Shown here: positions 4,527 through 13,108 of the stretch, one piece after another
Position numbering within the stretch: position 1 is the first letter of the stretch
Layout of the letters: the number at the start of each line of letters is the position of its first letter
Source of the DNA: CAYOXD01 sp964407825
GTDB lineage: Bacteria; Desulfobacterota; Desulfobacteria; Desulfobacterales; JAFDDL01
Assembly (NCBI GenBank): GCA_964407825.1
Contig: CAYOXD010000046.1
Location: forward strand, 1 to 22,453
DNA length: 22,453 nt
Direction of reading: 5' to 3'
Translations under genes and position numbers: made by a program
The notes under the pieces: model-generated
Seen by the model: the letters and a program-made list of their open reading frames with translations, nothing else
Told to the model about the DNA's origin: nothing
Database searches by the model: none

Positions 4527-7202
4527 ATGATGATTAGATCTGGGCGTCTGTGCTGGGTGGTAGCGATGGTGCTCTGGGCGACAACGGCATGGGGGGCTGC
4601 ATCGGTTCGCGTGATGCTGCTTCCGTTCGACATTCGTGCCCGGCAGGATATGGCATACCTCTCCGGAGAGATTCCCGAAACCATCCAGTCCCAACTCTCC
4701 GGCGAGGGCGCCGACATCATTCCGGCGCCGGCGGCAATAACGCCGGTGAAGGTGGCGCGTCTCTTCAATAAGGCCGATGCTATCCGGGGACTTGCGGCAG
4801 GAACCAATGCCAATTATGTGGTCTGGGGACGCCTGGTATTCAGTGAAAAGAACTTTGAGATCACCGCCATGCTGGCGGAGACCACTGGTACGGGACCTCC
4901 GGAGCGGTTTCGTACATCGGGTGAGGGCATCGAGGCCCTCTCCGGCGCCGTCCGCGCCCTGGCCGCTAAGATGGCCAAACGACTGTTTCAGCAGGTTCGG
5001 ATTGCTCAGATTCGGATTGCGGGAAACCAGCGCATCGAGTCGGATGCCATTATGGCGAGGATCAAGAGCAAACCGGGGGATATCTTTTCCCCCAACAATC
5101 TCTCGGCGGATCTCAAATCCATTTATGCCATGGGCTATTTTGGAGACATCCGGGTGGAGTCCATGGACAGCCCCAAGGGCAAGATCGTCACCTTCGAGGT
5201 GAAGGAAAAACCCACCGTCAAGAGCATCAGTTTCACCGGAAACCTGGTCATAAAGAGTAAGAAACTCAGGGAGAACTTGGATATCCGGCCCGGATCGATC
5301 CTGAACATCAGGGATGTCGAGAAGAATATCGAGCGGATCGAGGTCGCCTACAAGGAAAAGAAATATTACAACGCCAAGGTGACCTACAAAACGCGGCCAG
5401 AGAAGAACAACGAGGTGGCGCTCATCTTCGTGATCCACGAGGGAAAGAAGGTCTTGATCCGAAAGATCACCTTCGTGGGCAACCATGCCTACTCCAGCAA
5501 GCGGCTCAAGAAGTTGATGAAAACATCCGTAAAGGGCTTTTTTTCCTGGATCACCTCTTCCGGAGAATACAATGAGGCGGTGCTGAATCAGGATCTGGCC
5601 AACCTGACCACGTTTTACCATAATCACGGTTATGTCCGCGCTCGATTCGCGGAACCTGTGGTGACCCAGAAGGGCAATAAGATTTTTATCACGCTCAAAG
5701 TCCACGAGGGAGAGCGCTACCGTGTGGGAAAGGTGGGGGTGGCGGGAGATCTGATTCTCCCCAGAAAGGAGCTGCTTTCCCATATCCAACTCAATCGGGA
5801 GAAGTATTTCAATCAGGACGCGATGCGTCAGGATATGCAGGCCCTTACGGATCTTTATTCGAACTACGGTTACGCATATGCCGACGCGACCCCCGATGTC
5901 CATGAGGATCGGAAAAAGCGGGTGGTGGATGTCACCTATGACCTCCAGAAAGGGCACCAGGTTTATTTCGATAAAATCATCATCGCCGGCAATACCAAAA
6001 CCCGGGACAAGGTGATCCGCCGGGAGCTCGATGTCCAGGAACAGGGGCTATACAGCGGTGCGCGCCTGAAACGCAGCATTCGAAATCTGTACCGGCTCAA
6101 CTACTTCAAGGACGTCAAGGTTGATACGATCAAGGGGAACGAGCCCGACAGTATGATCCTGAAGATCCATGTCAAGGAAAAACCGACCGGCTCCATCTCC
6201 TTCGGCGGTGGGTACAGCAGCGTGGAGAACCTCTTTGTCACGGCCGCCATCGCCCAGGAAAATTTCCTCGGCCTGGGCGACTCCCTGACCCTGCGCGCCC
6301 AGCTGGGCGGCACGGACACCCAGGTGCTGTTGAATTTCACCAATCCGTGGCTTTTTGACATTCCCCTGTCCCTGGGCGTGAATGGCTACAAATGGACCCG
6401 GGAATATGACTATTACAGCCGCGACAGCCTGGGAGGGGGGGTTACGCTCGGCTATCCGGTGTTCACCGATACCCGCCTGTGGGGCGGGTATTCCTTCGAC
6501 GTGGGCAAGATCACCGATCTGCAAAACCAGGCCCCAGTGGATATCAAGGAACTGGCCGGTACCTTTGTCACGAGCGCTGTTAGTACAGGGCTCACCTACG
6601 ATACCCGGGACCGGATCCTCAATCCCACCATTGGATGGAATGACAACTTGAGTCTGGAGTACGCCGGTATCGGCGGTGACATCGGCTTTACCAAGATCAT
6701 CGGAGAGGTGGGATACTACCATCCACTTTTTTGGGGACTGGTGGGACACATTCACTTTAAGACGGGTGTCGTGAACCAAAATTCCAACATGACCCTTCCG
6801 GATTACGAGAAATTCTATCTCGGCGGTATCAACTCCCTCCGGGGCTTTGCATGGCGCGATGTCCATCTGTGGAGTGAGCCCGTGGACGACGATAACAATC
6901 CGAATACGCCACCCGTACGGGTGGCTATCGGCGGCGGGGCTATGGTTCTGGCCAATCTGGAGTGCATCTTCCCGATTGCCAAATCCGCGGGTATTCTCGG
7001 TGTTGTTTTTTTCGACACGGGCAATGTCTTCAATAACTTCTCCGACATCCGGCTGAACGACTTGCGTCGTACGGCAGGTCTCGGTATTAGATGGAATTCC
7101 CCCATGGGACCGATCCGTGTGGCATATGGATTCGTTCTCGACCCGAAACCCGAGGACAGCGGCAGGGGACGGTTCGAGTTCACCATGGGCACAGCGTTTT
7201 AA
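4527..7202 (+). CDS. bamA: BamA, outer-membrane barrel assembly factor with an extra N-terminal CsgG/TolB-like domain
   Basis: This 891-residue Omp85 protein is the core of the BAM complex, which inserts beta-barrel proteins into the outer membrane. A signal peptide occupies about residues 1-24 (ending TTAWGA). Residues 26-155 form an additional domain starting VRVMLLPFDIRA and containing NANYVVWGRL, a pattern reminiscent of TolB-N/CsgG/LpoB folds. Five POTRA repeats follow at about 158-228, 229-306, 307-395, 398-474 and 478-552, and then the barrel to the C-terminal Phe (EFTMGTAF). The conserved loop-6 motif appears as SLRGF. E. coli BamA is about 810 residues, and most of the excess is the extra domain. 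The start is ATG 4527 (4530 is also possible), 2 nt after lolD; the ribosome site is weak. Confidence 0.95.
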   Translation: MMIRSGRLCWVVAMVLWATTAWGAASVRVMLLPFDIRARQDMAYLSGEIPETIQSQLSGEGADIIPAPAAITPVKVARLFNKADAIRGLAAGTNANYVVWGRLVFSEKNFEITAMLAETTGTGPPERFRTSGEGIEALSGAVRALAAKMAKRLFQQVRIAQIRIAGNQRIESDAIMARIKSKPGDIFSPNNLSADLKSIYAMGYFGDIRVESMDSPKGKIVTFEVKEKPTVKSISFTGNLVIKSKKLRENLDIRPGSILNIRDVEKNIERIEVAYKEKKYYNAKVTYKTRPEKNNEVALIFVIHEGKKVLIRKITFVGNHAYSSKRLKKLMKTSVKGFFSWITSSGEYNEAVLNQDLANLTTFYHNHGYVRARFAEPVVTQKGNKIFITLKVHEGERYRVGKVGVAGDLILPRKELLSHIQLNREKYFNQDAMRQDMQALTDLYSNYGYAYADATPDVHEDRKKRVVDVTYDLQKGHQVYFDKIIIAGNTKTRDKVIRRELDVQEQGLYSGARLKRSIRNLYRLNYFKDVKVDTIKGNEPDSMILKIHVKEKPTGSISFGGGYSSVENLFVTAAIAQENFLGLGDSLTLRAQLGGTDTQVLLNFTNPWLFDIPLSLGVNGYKWTREYDYYSRDSLGGGVTLGYPVFTDTRLWGGYSFDVGKITDLQNQAPVDIKELAGTFVTSAVSTGLTYDTRDRILNPTIGWNDNLSLEYAGIGGDIGFTKIIGEVGYYHPLFWGLVGHIHFKTGVVNQNSNMTLPDYEKFYLGGINSLRGFAWRDVHLWSEPVDDDNNPNTPPVRVAIGGGAMVLANLECIFPIAKSAGILGVVFFDTGNVFNNFSDIRLNDLRRTAGLGIRWNSPMGPIRVAYGFVLDPKPEDSGRGRFEFTMGTAF

Positions 7203-7237
7203 TCTATTTTGTGAACAATCATAACAAAGGGGGATAA

Positions 7238-7810
7238 ATGGAAATCCGTAAACTCGGCTGTATTGTCATCATGATCTGCTGTATCTCGTTGGCGATGCCG
7301 GCTCTAGGGGCCGATGTCCCGAAGATTGGAATTGTGGATTTTCAGAAGGTGTTGACCGATTCAGATGCCGGTAAGATGGCCAGCAAGGAGATCCAGGCCA
7401 AAGGGAAGGCCATGGAGGCCGAGCTCAAGAAGCAGGGCAGCGAGATCGAGGCGGCCAAGGACCGTCTGGAGCGCGAGGCCCTGGTCATGTCCCAGGACAA
7501 GCGCGATCAAAAGCAGCGCGCGCTTCGCATCAAGATCATGGATTACCAGGACAGGGAGAAGCGCTACCGAAAGGAATTCAACGATTATAACATGGGACTG
7601 GTGAACCAGTTCAAGAGGAAGGTGCTGGCCTTTTCCAAGGAGATCGGCAAGAAGCAGGGGTATACGCTGATTCTGGAAAAGAACACCAGCGGCGCCCTTT
7701 ATTACCCAAGCGCCGTCGATATCACTGGCGAGCTGATCAAAATGTTCAACCAGGAATATGCCAAGGAGCAGGCTAAGGCCAAGAAAACCCAGCCTAAAAA
7801 GAGCCAGTAA
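7238..7810 (+). CDS. skp: OmpH/Skp-family periplasmic chaperone
   Basis: This 190-residue protein has a clear signal peptide (residues 1-25, ending MPALGA) and then KIGIVDFQKVLTDSDAGK, the conserved start of the OmpH/Skp domain. A long charged alpha-helical, coiled-coil-like segment covers about residues 45-140, followed by GYTLILEKNTSGALYY, the returning body strand, and a Lys-rich tail (KKTQPKKSQ). In E. coli, Skp is a trimer whose tentacles hold unfolded outer-membrane proteins for delivery to BamA, which fits its place directly after bamA. A GGGGGAT ribosome site stands just before the ATG. It is 35 nt from bamA and 9 nt from lpxD. Confidence 0.93.
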   Translation: MEIRKLGCIVIMICCISLAMPALGADVPKIGIVDFQKVLTDSDAGKMASKEIQAKGKAMEAELKKQGSEIEAAKDRLEREALVMSQDKRDQKQRALRIKIMDYQDREKRYRKEFNDYNMGLVNQFKRKVLAFSKEIGKKQGYTLILEKNTSGALYYPSAVDITGELIKMFNQEYAKEQAKAKKTQPKKSQ

Positions 7811-7819
7811 GGATGGACC

Positions 7820-8863
7820 ATGGAATTGACGGTAGCCGAAATAGCGGAAATGGTGGGGGGAGAGGCAGCTGGAGATCTTGGGCGACCGATCCGTGGGGCG
7901 GCAGCCTTCGACAGTGCCGGAGCCGATGATATCACCTTTGCCATGAGCTCCAAATTCGAGAAAAAACTCGCGGCTTGCGCCGCGGGCGCGGTGATCGTGT
8001 CCAGGAAACCGGCCTTGGATAACACCTCCTGCTGCCTGATACGGGTAGACAATCCCCAGCTCGCCTTTGCCCGGCTCCTGCCGCATTTTTATCCGCCGGC
8101 GAGACAGGCTCCGGGGGTCAGCCCGTCGGCGCAGATCGGGGAAGATTTTACCTGTGGGCAGGCACTGTCCGTTGCGGCCTTTGCGGTGATCGGCAACCGG
8201 GTTACCTGCGGGGACAGGGTAACGATTCACCCCAGCACCGTGATTGGCGACGATGTCACCATCGGGGACGATGTACTCATTTACCCCCATGTGACCATCC
8301 TGGCGGGCTGCCGGATCGGCAGCCGGGTGACCATCCATGCCGGCACGGTCATCGGCAGCGACGGATTTGGTTTTGCGCCGGATGGGGAGCGTTACCAGAA
8401 GATTCCCCAGGTGGGAACCGTGCAGATAGACGATGATGTGGAGATCGGGGCCGTCAATACCATCGACCGGGCCGCCTTGGGGAAAACGTGGATCCAGCGA
8501 GGGGTCAAGACGGACAACCTCGTCCACATAGCCCACAACGTGACGGTGGGGGAGAATACCATACTGGTGGCCCAGGTGGGAATTGCCGGCAGCACGAGCA
8601 TCGGCCGGCATGCCATTGTCCTGGGGAAGGCCGGCGTCAGCGGGCATCTGAACGTTGGTGACAACGCCATCATCGGGAATATGTCCGGGGTGGGTAAGGA
8701 TGTGCCGGCCGGTGCAATCGTCTCCGGCGCGCCGGCCATGGCGCACACTACCTGGCGGCGTGTCCATCGGGATTTCCCCAAACTTCCGGAGATGAAAAAG
8801 AGGATCGCCGAGCTGGAGAAACGATTGGCGGCCCTCGAGAATGAAATGCAGGCGCGGGATTAG
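7820..8863 (+). CDS. lpxD: LpxD, UDP-3-O-acyl-glucosamine N-acyltransferase
   Basis: LpxD adds the second 3-hydroxyacyl chain (N-linked at C2) in lipid A synthesis. This 347-residue protein has the N-terminal uridine-binding domain (about 1-100), a left-handed beta-helix of hexapeptide repeats (about 101-300; for example VTIGDDVLIYPHVTI) and a C-terminal helix (about 322-345). The catalytic His is His239 in NLVHIAHNVTVG, the same number as in E. coli. GSDGFGFAPDG (179-189) and SGAPAM (302-307) are further family signatures. GGATGG (7811-7816) precedes the ATG. The order lpxD-fabZ-lpxA is conserved in many Gram-negatives. Confidence 0.97.
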   Translation: MELTVAEIAEMVGGEAAGDLGRPIRGAAAFDSAGADDITFAMSSKFEKKLAACAAGAVIVSRKPALDNTSCCLIRVDNPQLAFARLLPHFYPPARQAPGVSPSAQIGEDFTCGQALSVAAFAVIGNRVTCGDRVTIHPSTVIGDDVTIGDDVLIYPHVTILAGCRIGSRVTIHAGTVIGSDGFGFAPDGERYQKIPQVGTVQIDDDVEIGAVNTIDRAALGKTWIQRGVKTDNLVHIAHNVTVGENTILVAQVGIAGSTSIGRHAIVLGKAGVSGHLNVGDNAIIGNMSGVGKDVPAGAIVSGAPAMAHTTWRRVHRDFPKLPEMKKRIAELEKRLAALENEMQARD

Positions 8864-8882
8864 CGGGAAAGGAGAGGACACG

Positions 8883-9329
8883 ATGGAGACCGTTTACGAC
8901 ATTCGTAACATTTTGGAATTTTTACCCCATCGCTATCCGTTTTTGCTGGTGGACCGGGTCCTCGATGTGGTCCCGGGCGAGAAGATAACAGCATTGAAAA
9001 ATGTGACCTTCAACGAGCCTTTTTTCCAGGGGCATTTCCCGGGCATGCCGGTGATGCCAGGCGTGTTGATGGTGGAGGCCATGGCCCAGACGTGCGGCAT
9101 CCTGATCATCTCCGCCCTGCCGCCGGATCAATATGGTGCCCTGATGTATTTCATGGGGATTGACAAGGTGAAATTCAGGAGGGCCGTGGTGCCCGGCGAT
9201 CAGTTGATCATCGATGCGGGCATCTTAAAAAGACGGGCTAAGACCGCCAAGCTGGACTGCAGGATCAGGGTGAACGATGCGGTTGTGGCCGAGGCGGAGT
9301 TGATGGCCATGATCGAGGAGAAGAAATGA
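8883..9329 (+). CDS. fabZ: FabZ, 3-hydroxyacyl-ACP dehydratase
   Basis: FabZ dehydrates 3-hydroxyacyl-ACP in fatty-acid elongation and so competes with LpxA and LpxD for the same hydroxyacyl-ACP pool. The 148-residue protein has the hot-dog fold signature FLPHRYPFLLVDRV (13-26). The catalytic His51 is in GHFPGMPVMPG and Glu65 is in LMVEAMAQ. ATG 8883 has AGGAG eight nt upstream (8870-8874). An upstream in-frame ATG at 8841 would overlap lpxD and add 14 unlike residues, so it was rejected. The stop overlaps the lpxA start (ATGA). Confidence 0.97.
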   Translation: METVYDIRNILEFLPHRYPFLLVDRVLDVVPGEKITALKNVTFNEPFFQGHFPGMPVMPGVLMVEAMAQTCGILIISALPPDQYGALMYFMGIDKVKFRRAVVPGDQLIIDAGILKRRAKTAKLDCRIRVNDAVVAEAELMAMIEEKK

Positions 9330-10096
9330 TACATCCCACAGCAATTGTGGATCCACGGGCGGAGCTCGACGAGGGTGTCTCCGTGGGACCTTATACCATA
9401 ATCAGGGAACATGTTCGCATCGGTTCCGGAACCCGGATCGGTCCCCACGTGGTGATCGATCCCTTTGTGACCATCGGTCCGGATTGCCAGATCTTTCAGT
9501 TCGCCGCCATCGGGGCGCAGCCCCAGTCCCTCAAGTTCGAAGGGGTGGAAACCCATGTGGTCATCGGCCGCGGGTGTATCATCCGGGAGTTTGTGACCAT
9601 TCACCGGGGAACCGGGTTTGGCGGTGGTCTGACGGAGATCGGCGAGGAGTGTTTCTTAATGAACTACACCCACATCGCCCATGATTGCCATATCGGCAAA
9701 CGGGTGGTGATGGCCAATAACGCCACTCTGGCCGGGCATATCACCCTCGGCGATTATGCCACCGTAGGCGGGCTCGCCGCCATTCATCAGTTCGTCCGGG
9801 TGGGCGAATATGCCTTTATCGGTGGTAAGGCCGCGGTGGTGAAGGATGTCCCGCCCTTTGTCATCTCCTCGGGGGATCGGGCCAAACTCCACGGTCTCAA
9901 CAGTGTGGGACTCAAACGTCACGGCTTTTCTCCAGAGACCCTCTACCTCCTGAAAAAGACCTATCGGATCATCTTTCGCATCGGACTTACCGTCCGTGAA
10001 GCCCTGGGACGGGTCAAGGCGGAAGTCGAGCAGATACCGGAGGTGGTCAAGATCATCGAATTCATCGAGTCCTCCGAACGAGGGATTACCCGATGA
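9326..10096 (+). CDS. lpxA: LpxA, UDP-N-acetylglucosamine (or 3-amino analogue) acyltransferase
   Basis: LpxA catalyses the first step of lipid A synthesis, transfer of a 3-hydroxyacyl chain to the C3 position of the UDP-sugar. The 256-residue protein is a hexapeptide-repeat beta-helix (about 1-185) with a C-terminal helical domain (KRHGFSPETLYLLKKTY onward). By residue-by-residue alignment with E. coli LpxA (offset 6), catalytic His125 is His119 (THIAHDC), His122 is His116, His160 is His154, Lys76 is Lys70, and the chain-length ruler Gly173 is Gly167, which suggests acceptance of long hydroxyacyl chains. Unusually, Asp74 is replaced by Ser68 (AQPQSLKF). It overlaps fabZ and lpxI by 4 nt each. 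Confidence 0.97.
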   Translation: MIHPTAIVDPRAELDEGVSVGPYTIIREHVRIGSGTRIGPHVVIDPFVTIGPDCQIFQFAAIGAQPQSLKFEGVETHVVIGRGCIIREFVTIHRGTGFGGGLTEIGEECFLMNYTHIAHDCHIGKRVVMANNATLAGHITLGDYATVGGLAAIHQFVRVGEYAFIGGKAAVVKDVPPFVISSGDRAKLHGLNSVGLKRHGFSPETLYLLKKTYRIIFRIGLTVREALGRVKAEVEQIPEVVKIIEFIESSERGITR

Positions 10097-10929
10097 CCTC
10101 CCCCGGGGCGGACAGGCGAATCGGGCTTATAGCGGGGAGCGGACAGTTCCCCATTATTTTTTCCAGGAAGGCCAGGGAAAAGGGCTACGCTGTATACGCG
10201 GTGGCCCATTTAAAGGAGACCGATCCGGCCATCGAGGCCCTGGTGGACGGCATCGAGTGGATTCACCTGGGGCAGATCAAGCGGCTCCTGAAGTTTTTCA
10301 GAAGCTGCCGGGTCACCGACGCCGTGATGACCGGTGCCATCCAGAAGACCCGCATGTTCACGGACGTGCGGCCCGATTCCAAGGCGCTGGCCCTGATATC
10401 CGGTATGCGCCATACCCATGATGACGGCCTGTTGAGAGCCTTTGCCGGTCTGCTGGAGCGGGAAGGGATCCGGATTCAGTCCTCCACGCTGCTGCTGCCG
10501 GAGTTGCTGGCCACCTCCGGGTGCTGGACCCGGCGAAAACCGAGCCGGGAGGAATCCGCGGATGTGGCGCTGGGGTGGCGCCTGGCCAAGGAAATCGGCA
10601 GACTCGATATCGGCCAGTGTGTCGTTTTAGCCGGTGGGACCGTTTTGGCCGTTGAAGCCATCGACGGCACGGACGCCACCATCCGGCGGGGAGGCCGACT
10701 CGGTAAGGGGCGGGCCGTTGTGGTCAAGGTTTGCAAGCCCATTCAGGATGACCGGTTCGACAGGCCGGCGGTGGGGGTCCAGACCATCCGCAGCATGGCG
10801 GAGGCCGAGGCCCGGGTGTTGGTGATCGAGGCAGGAAAGGCCGTGGTGTTTGACCGCCAGGAGATGATCCGTCTCGCGGACCGGTCGGGGATTTGTATTT
10901 TAGCCAGGAGCGAGGACGGGGATATGTGA
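10093..10929 (+). CDS. lpxI: LpxI, UDP-2,3-diacylglucosamine diphosphatase (DUF1009)
   Basis: LpxI hydrolyses UDP-2,3-diacylglucosamine to lipid X and UMP. It functionally replaces the unrelated LpxH of enterobacteria. The 278-residue protein starts RIGLIAGSGQFPIIF (9-23) and carries family blocks THDDGLLRA (108-116), GWRLAKEIGRLDIGQCVVLAGG (within 161-182), EAIDGTD (188-194) and KPIQDDRFDRPAVG (215-228), the last probably carrying the catalytic Asp region. It sits between lpxA (4-nt ATGA overlap) and the lpxB region, as expected where LpxI feeds LpxB. No LpxH-like gene is visible in the window. Confidence 0.94.
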   Translation: MTSPGADRRIGLIAGSGQFPIIFSRKAREKGYAVYAVAHLKETDPAIEALVDGIEWIHLGQIKRLLKFFRSCRVTDAVMTGAIQKTRMFTDVRPDSKALALISGMRHTHDDGLLRAFAGLLEREGIRIQSSTLLLPELLATSGCWTRRKPSREESADVALGWRLAKEIGRLDIGQCVVLAGGTVLAVEAIDGTDATIRRGGRLGKGRAVVVKVCKPIQDDRFDRPAVGVQTIRSMAEAEARVLVIEAGKAVVFDRQEMIRLADRSGICILARSEDGDM

Positions 10930-10974
10930 TGGGTGCTTCGGTGAAGCGTCTGAAAAAGGCAGTTTCGGTGGAAA

Positions 10975-11925
10975 ATGAATAAATTACGTGTTGGAGTGGT
11001 GGGGGTCGGCTATCTTGGAAAGTTTCACGCCGAGAAGTATGCCCAGATGGAGCAGGTCGATCTGGTGGGGGTTGCGGATATCGACGAGGGGCGGGCCCGG
11101 CAGGTCGCCCAGCAGGTCGGGACCCGTGCCTATACTGATTTTCGGGATCTTTTCGGGAAGATCGATGCCGTCAGCGTGGTGACGCCGACCTCCGCTCATT
11201 TTGATATCAGTCGTGCCTTTCTGGCGCGGGATGTGGATGTGTTGATCGAAAAACCGATCACCACCTCCCTGGCCGAGGCCGATGCCCTGATCGAGATCGC
11301 TGAATCCCGGGGCCTCATTATTCAGGTGGGACACCTGGAGCGGTTCAACACGGCGGTGGTCGAACTGGAGGGGATTGTCAAGAAGCCCCGGTTCATCGAG
11401 TCCCACCGCCTGAGCATCTTCAAGCCCCGGGGGATCGATGTCAGCGTGGTTATGGATTTGATGATCCATGATATCGATATTATACTAAACTTCGTCAAGT
11501 CCGAGGTGACCGACATCCGGGCGGCGGGGATCCCCGTGATCACCCCTGAGGCGGATATCGCCAACGCACGCCTGGAGTTTGCCAATGGATGCGTGGCCAA
11601 TGTCACCGCCAGCCGGATTTCCGCCAAGAACGAGCGCAAAATTCGTCTGTTTCAGCGGGATGCTTACATTTCGGTGGATTTTGCCAATCACGATATAACG
11701 GTGGTCCGTCAGAGCGAGGGAACCACGGGCGGGCTGATTCCGGGGATGGAACTGAAGCGGCTGACCTTTGAAAAGGGAGATGCCCTGGCGGCGGAAATCA
11801 AGGCCTTTGTCTCCTGCGTTACCTCCCGAACGGCGCCAGAAGTGTCCGGGAAGGTCGGAAGGGAGGCACTCAAGATCGTCCTTCATATCATGGATCAAAT
11901 CCATCTGACGAGTCAGCGGTTATGA
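10975..11925 (+). CDS. Gfo/Idh/MocA-family oxidoreductase, GnnA-like
   Basis: This 316-residue NAD(P)-dependent sugar dehydrogenase has a Rossmann GVGYLG motif at residues 10-15, the EKP motif at 92-94 (LIEKPITTS) and the catalytic-type Asp161/His165/Asp166 segment (VVMDLMIHDIDI). It lies inside the lpx operon between lpxI and lpxB. In Acidithiobacillus and Leptospira, a Gfo/Idh enzyme (GnnA) oxidises UDP-GlcNAc at C3 and an aminotransferase (GnnB) aminates it to UDP-GlcNAc3N for LpxA. A role in lipid A precursor modification is therefore a reasonable inference. No gnnB-like gene is present here, so substrate and name remain unproven. GGTGG stands 4 nt before the ATG. It is 45 nt from lpxI and 1 nt from lpxB. 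Confidence 0.88.
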   Translation: MNKLRVGVVGVGYLGKFHAEKYAQMEQVDLVGVADIDEGRARQVAQQVGTRAYTDFRDLFGKIDAVSVVTPTSAHFDISRAFLARDVDVLIEKPITTSLAEADALIEIAESRGLIIQVGHLERFNTAVVELEGIVKKPRFIESHRLSIFKPRGIDVSVVMDLMIHDIDIILNFVKSEVTDIRAAGIPVITPEADIANARLEFANGCVANVTASRISAKNERKIRLFQRDAYISVDFANHDITVVRQSEGTTGGLIPGMELKRLTFEKGDALAAEIKAFVSCVTSRTAPEVSGKVGREALKIVLHIMDQIHLTSQRL

Positions 11926-11926
11926 T

Positions 11927-13108
11927 ATGTCCGATGCACTGAAACCGCCGGCTGGATCTCGACGCGTGATGATTGTGGCCGGAGAGGCCTCCGGAGACCA
12001 GCATGGGGCCAAGGTGGTTCGCGCCATCTTGGAGCGGAATCCGGACCTTTTCTTTTTCGGTATCGGAGGCGACGCCCTGAAGGCAGCCGGGGTTCGGATC
12101 CTGGTGGATGCCTCCCGGTTGGCGGTGGTGGGTATCACCGAGGTGTTCTCGAAGCTGCCCCTGCTGCTGAAGGCCATGGGGGTTGCCAAGGGGCTTCTGG
12201 ATGCCCTGCGGCCGGATCTGCTGATTCTCATCGACTTTCCGGACTTCAACCTGAATATCGCAGCGGCCGCCAAGAAGCGGGGCATTCCCGTCCTGTATTA
12301 CATCAGCCCCCAGATTTGGGCATGGCGTTCCGGCCGGGTCAGAAAGATTCGCGAGCGGGTGGATCATATGGCGGTGATCCTGCCCTTTGAGGCAGCCTTT
12401 TACGAGGGGCACGGGGTGCCGGTCAGCTTTGTGGGACATCCCCTCGTGGATGAGTCCGGCGACCTCGGCCCCGATCTTCTCGATGTTCCCCCTTTGCCAA
12501 GCGATCCCCCGGTGGTGGGCCTCCTGCCCGGTTCCCGGGATCGGGAAGTCGTACGGCTTTTCCCCGAGATGCTGGCAGCCATTCCCCTGATCCGGCGGGA
12601 GGTGCCGGATGCGCGGTTCATCGTGTCCCATTCCCCCAGCGTGGCGCGCGGTCTTATTGAGTCCATTGTCGCAGCCAGGGCGCCGGGATTGGCGATTGAC
12701 ATCGAGGACCAGGGGGTACGGCGGGTATTCGCCAAAAGCACGCTGGTGGTGGCCACATCCGGCACCGTGACGCTGGAGGCGGCTATATCCGGTGTCCCTT
12801 TCGTGTTGGTTTATAAGGTTTCGCCCCTCAGCTACACGCTGGGCAGGATGTTGATCCGCGTGAAGCATGTGGGGTTGGCCAATCTGATCGCCGGCCGGGA
12901 GGTGTCCACAGAGCTCCTGCAGCACCGGGCCACCGGCGTTCATATTGCCGATACCGTGACGGCCATGTTGAAAAAGCCCGGGCTTCTGGAGAGGCGTCGC
13001 GGTCAATTGGCACAGGTGAGGGGCCGTCTCGGCGGTCCCGGGGCATCCCGGCGGGTCGCCGACATTGCCCTTTCCCTCATGGAAAGGAAGGGGCGGGAAG
13101 ACCCATGA
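11927..13108 (+). CDS. lpxB: LpxB, lipid A disaccharide synthase
   Basis: LpxB (GT19 family) joins UDP-2,3-diacylglucosamine and lipid X to form the beta-1,6 lipid A disaccharide at the inner membrane. This 393-residue protein shows the family blocks AGEASGDQHGAKVV (18-31), LIDFPDFNLNIA, YYISPQIWAWRSGR, FVGHPL, GLLPGSR and TSGTVTLEAA, and the C-terminal VGLANLIAGREVSTELLQ. The start 1 nt after the oxidoreductase stop lacks a clear ribosome site, so coupled translation is likely. Its stop overlaps the next start (ATGA). A UDP-sugar bearing a 3-amino group would have to be accepted by this enzyme if the GnnA inference holds. Confidence 0.97.
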   Translation: MSDALKPPAGSRRVMIVAGEASGDQHGAKVVRAILERNPDLFFFGIGGDALKAAGVRILVDASRLAVVGITEVFSKLPLLLKAMGVAKGLLDALRPDLLILIDFPDFNLNIAAAAKKRGIPVLYYISPQIWAWRSGRVRKIRERVDHMAVILPFEAAFYEGHGVPVSFVGHPLVDESGDLGPDLLDVPPLPSDPPVVGLLPGSRDREVVRLFPEMLAAIPLIRREVPDARFIVSHSPSVARGLIESIVAARAPGLAIDIEDQGVRRVFAKSTLVVATSGTVTLEAAISGVPFVLVYKVSPLSYTLGRMLIRVKHVGLANLIAGREVSTELLQHRATGVHIADTVTAMLKKPGLLERRRGQLAQVRGRLGGPGASRRVADIALSLMERKGREDP

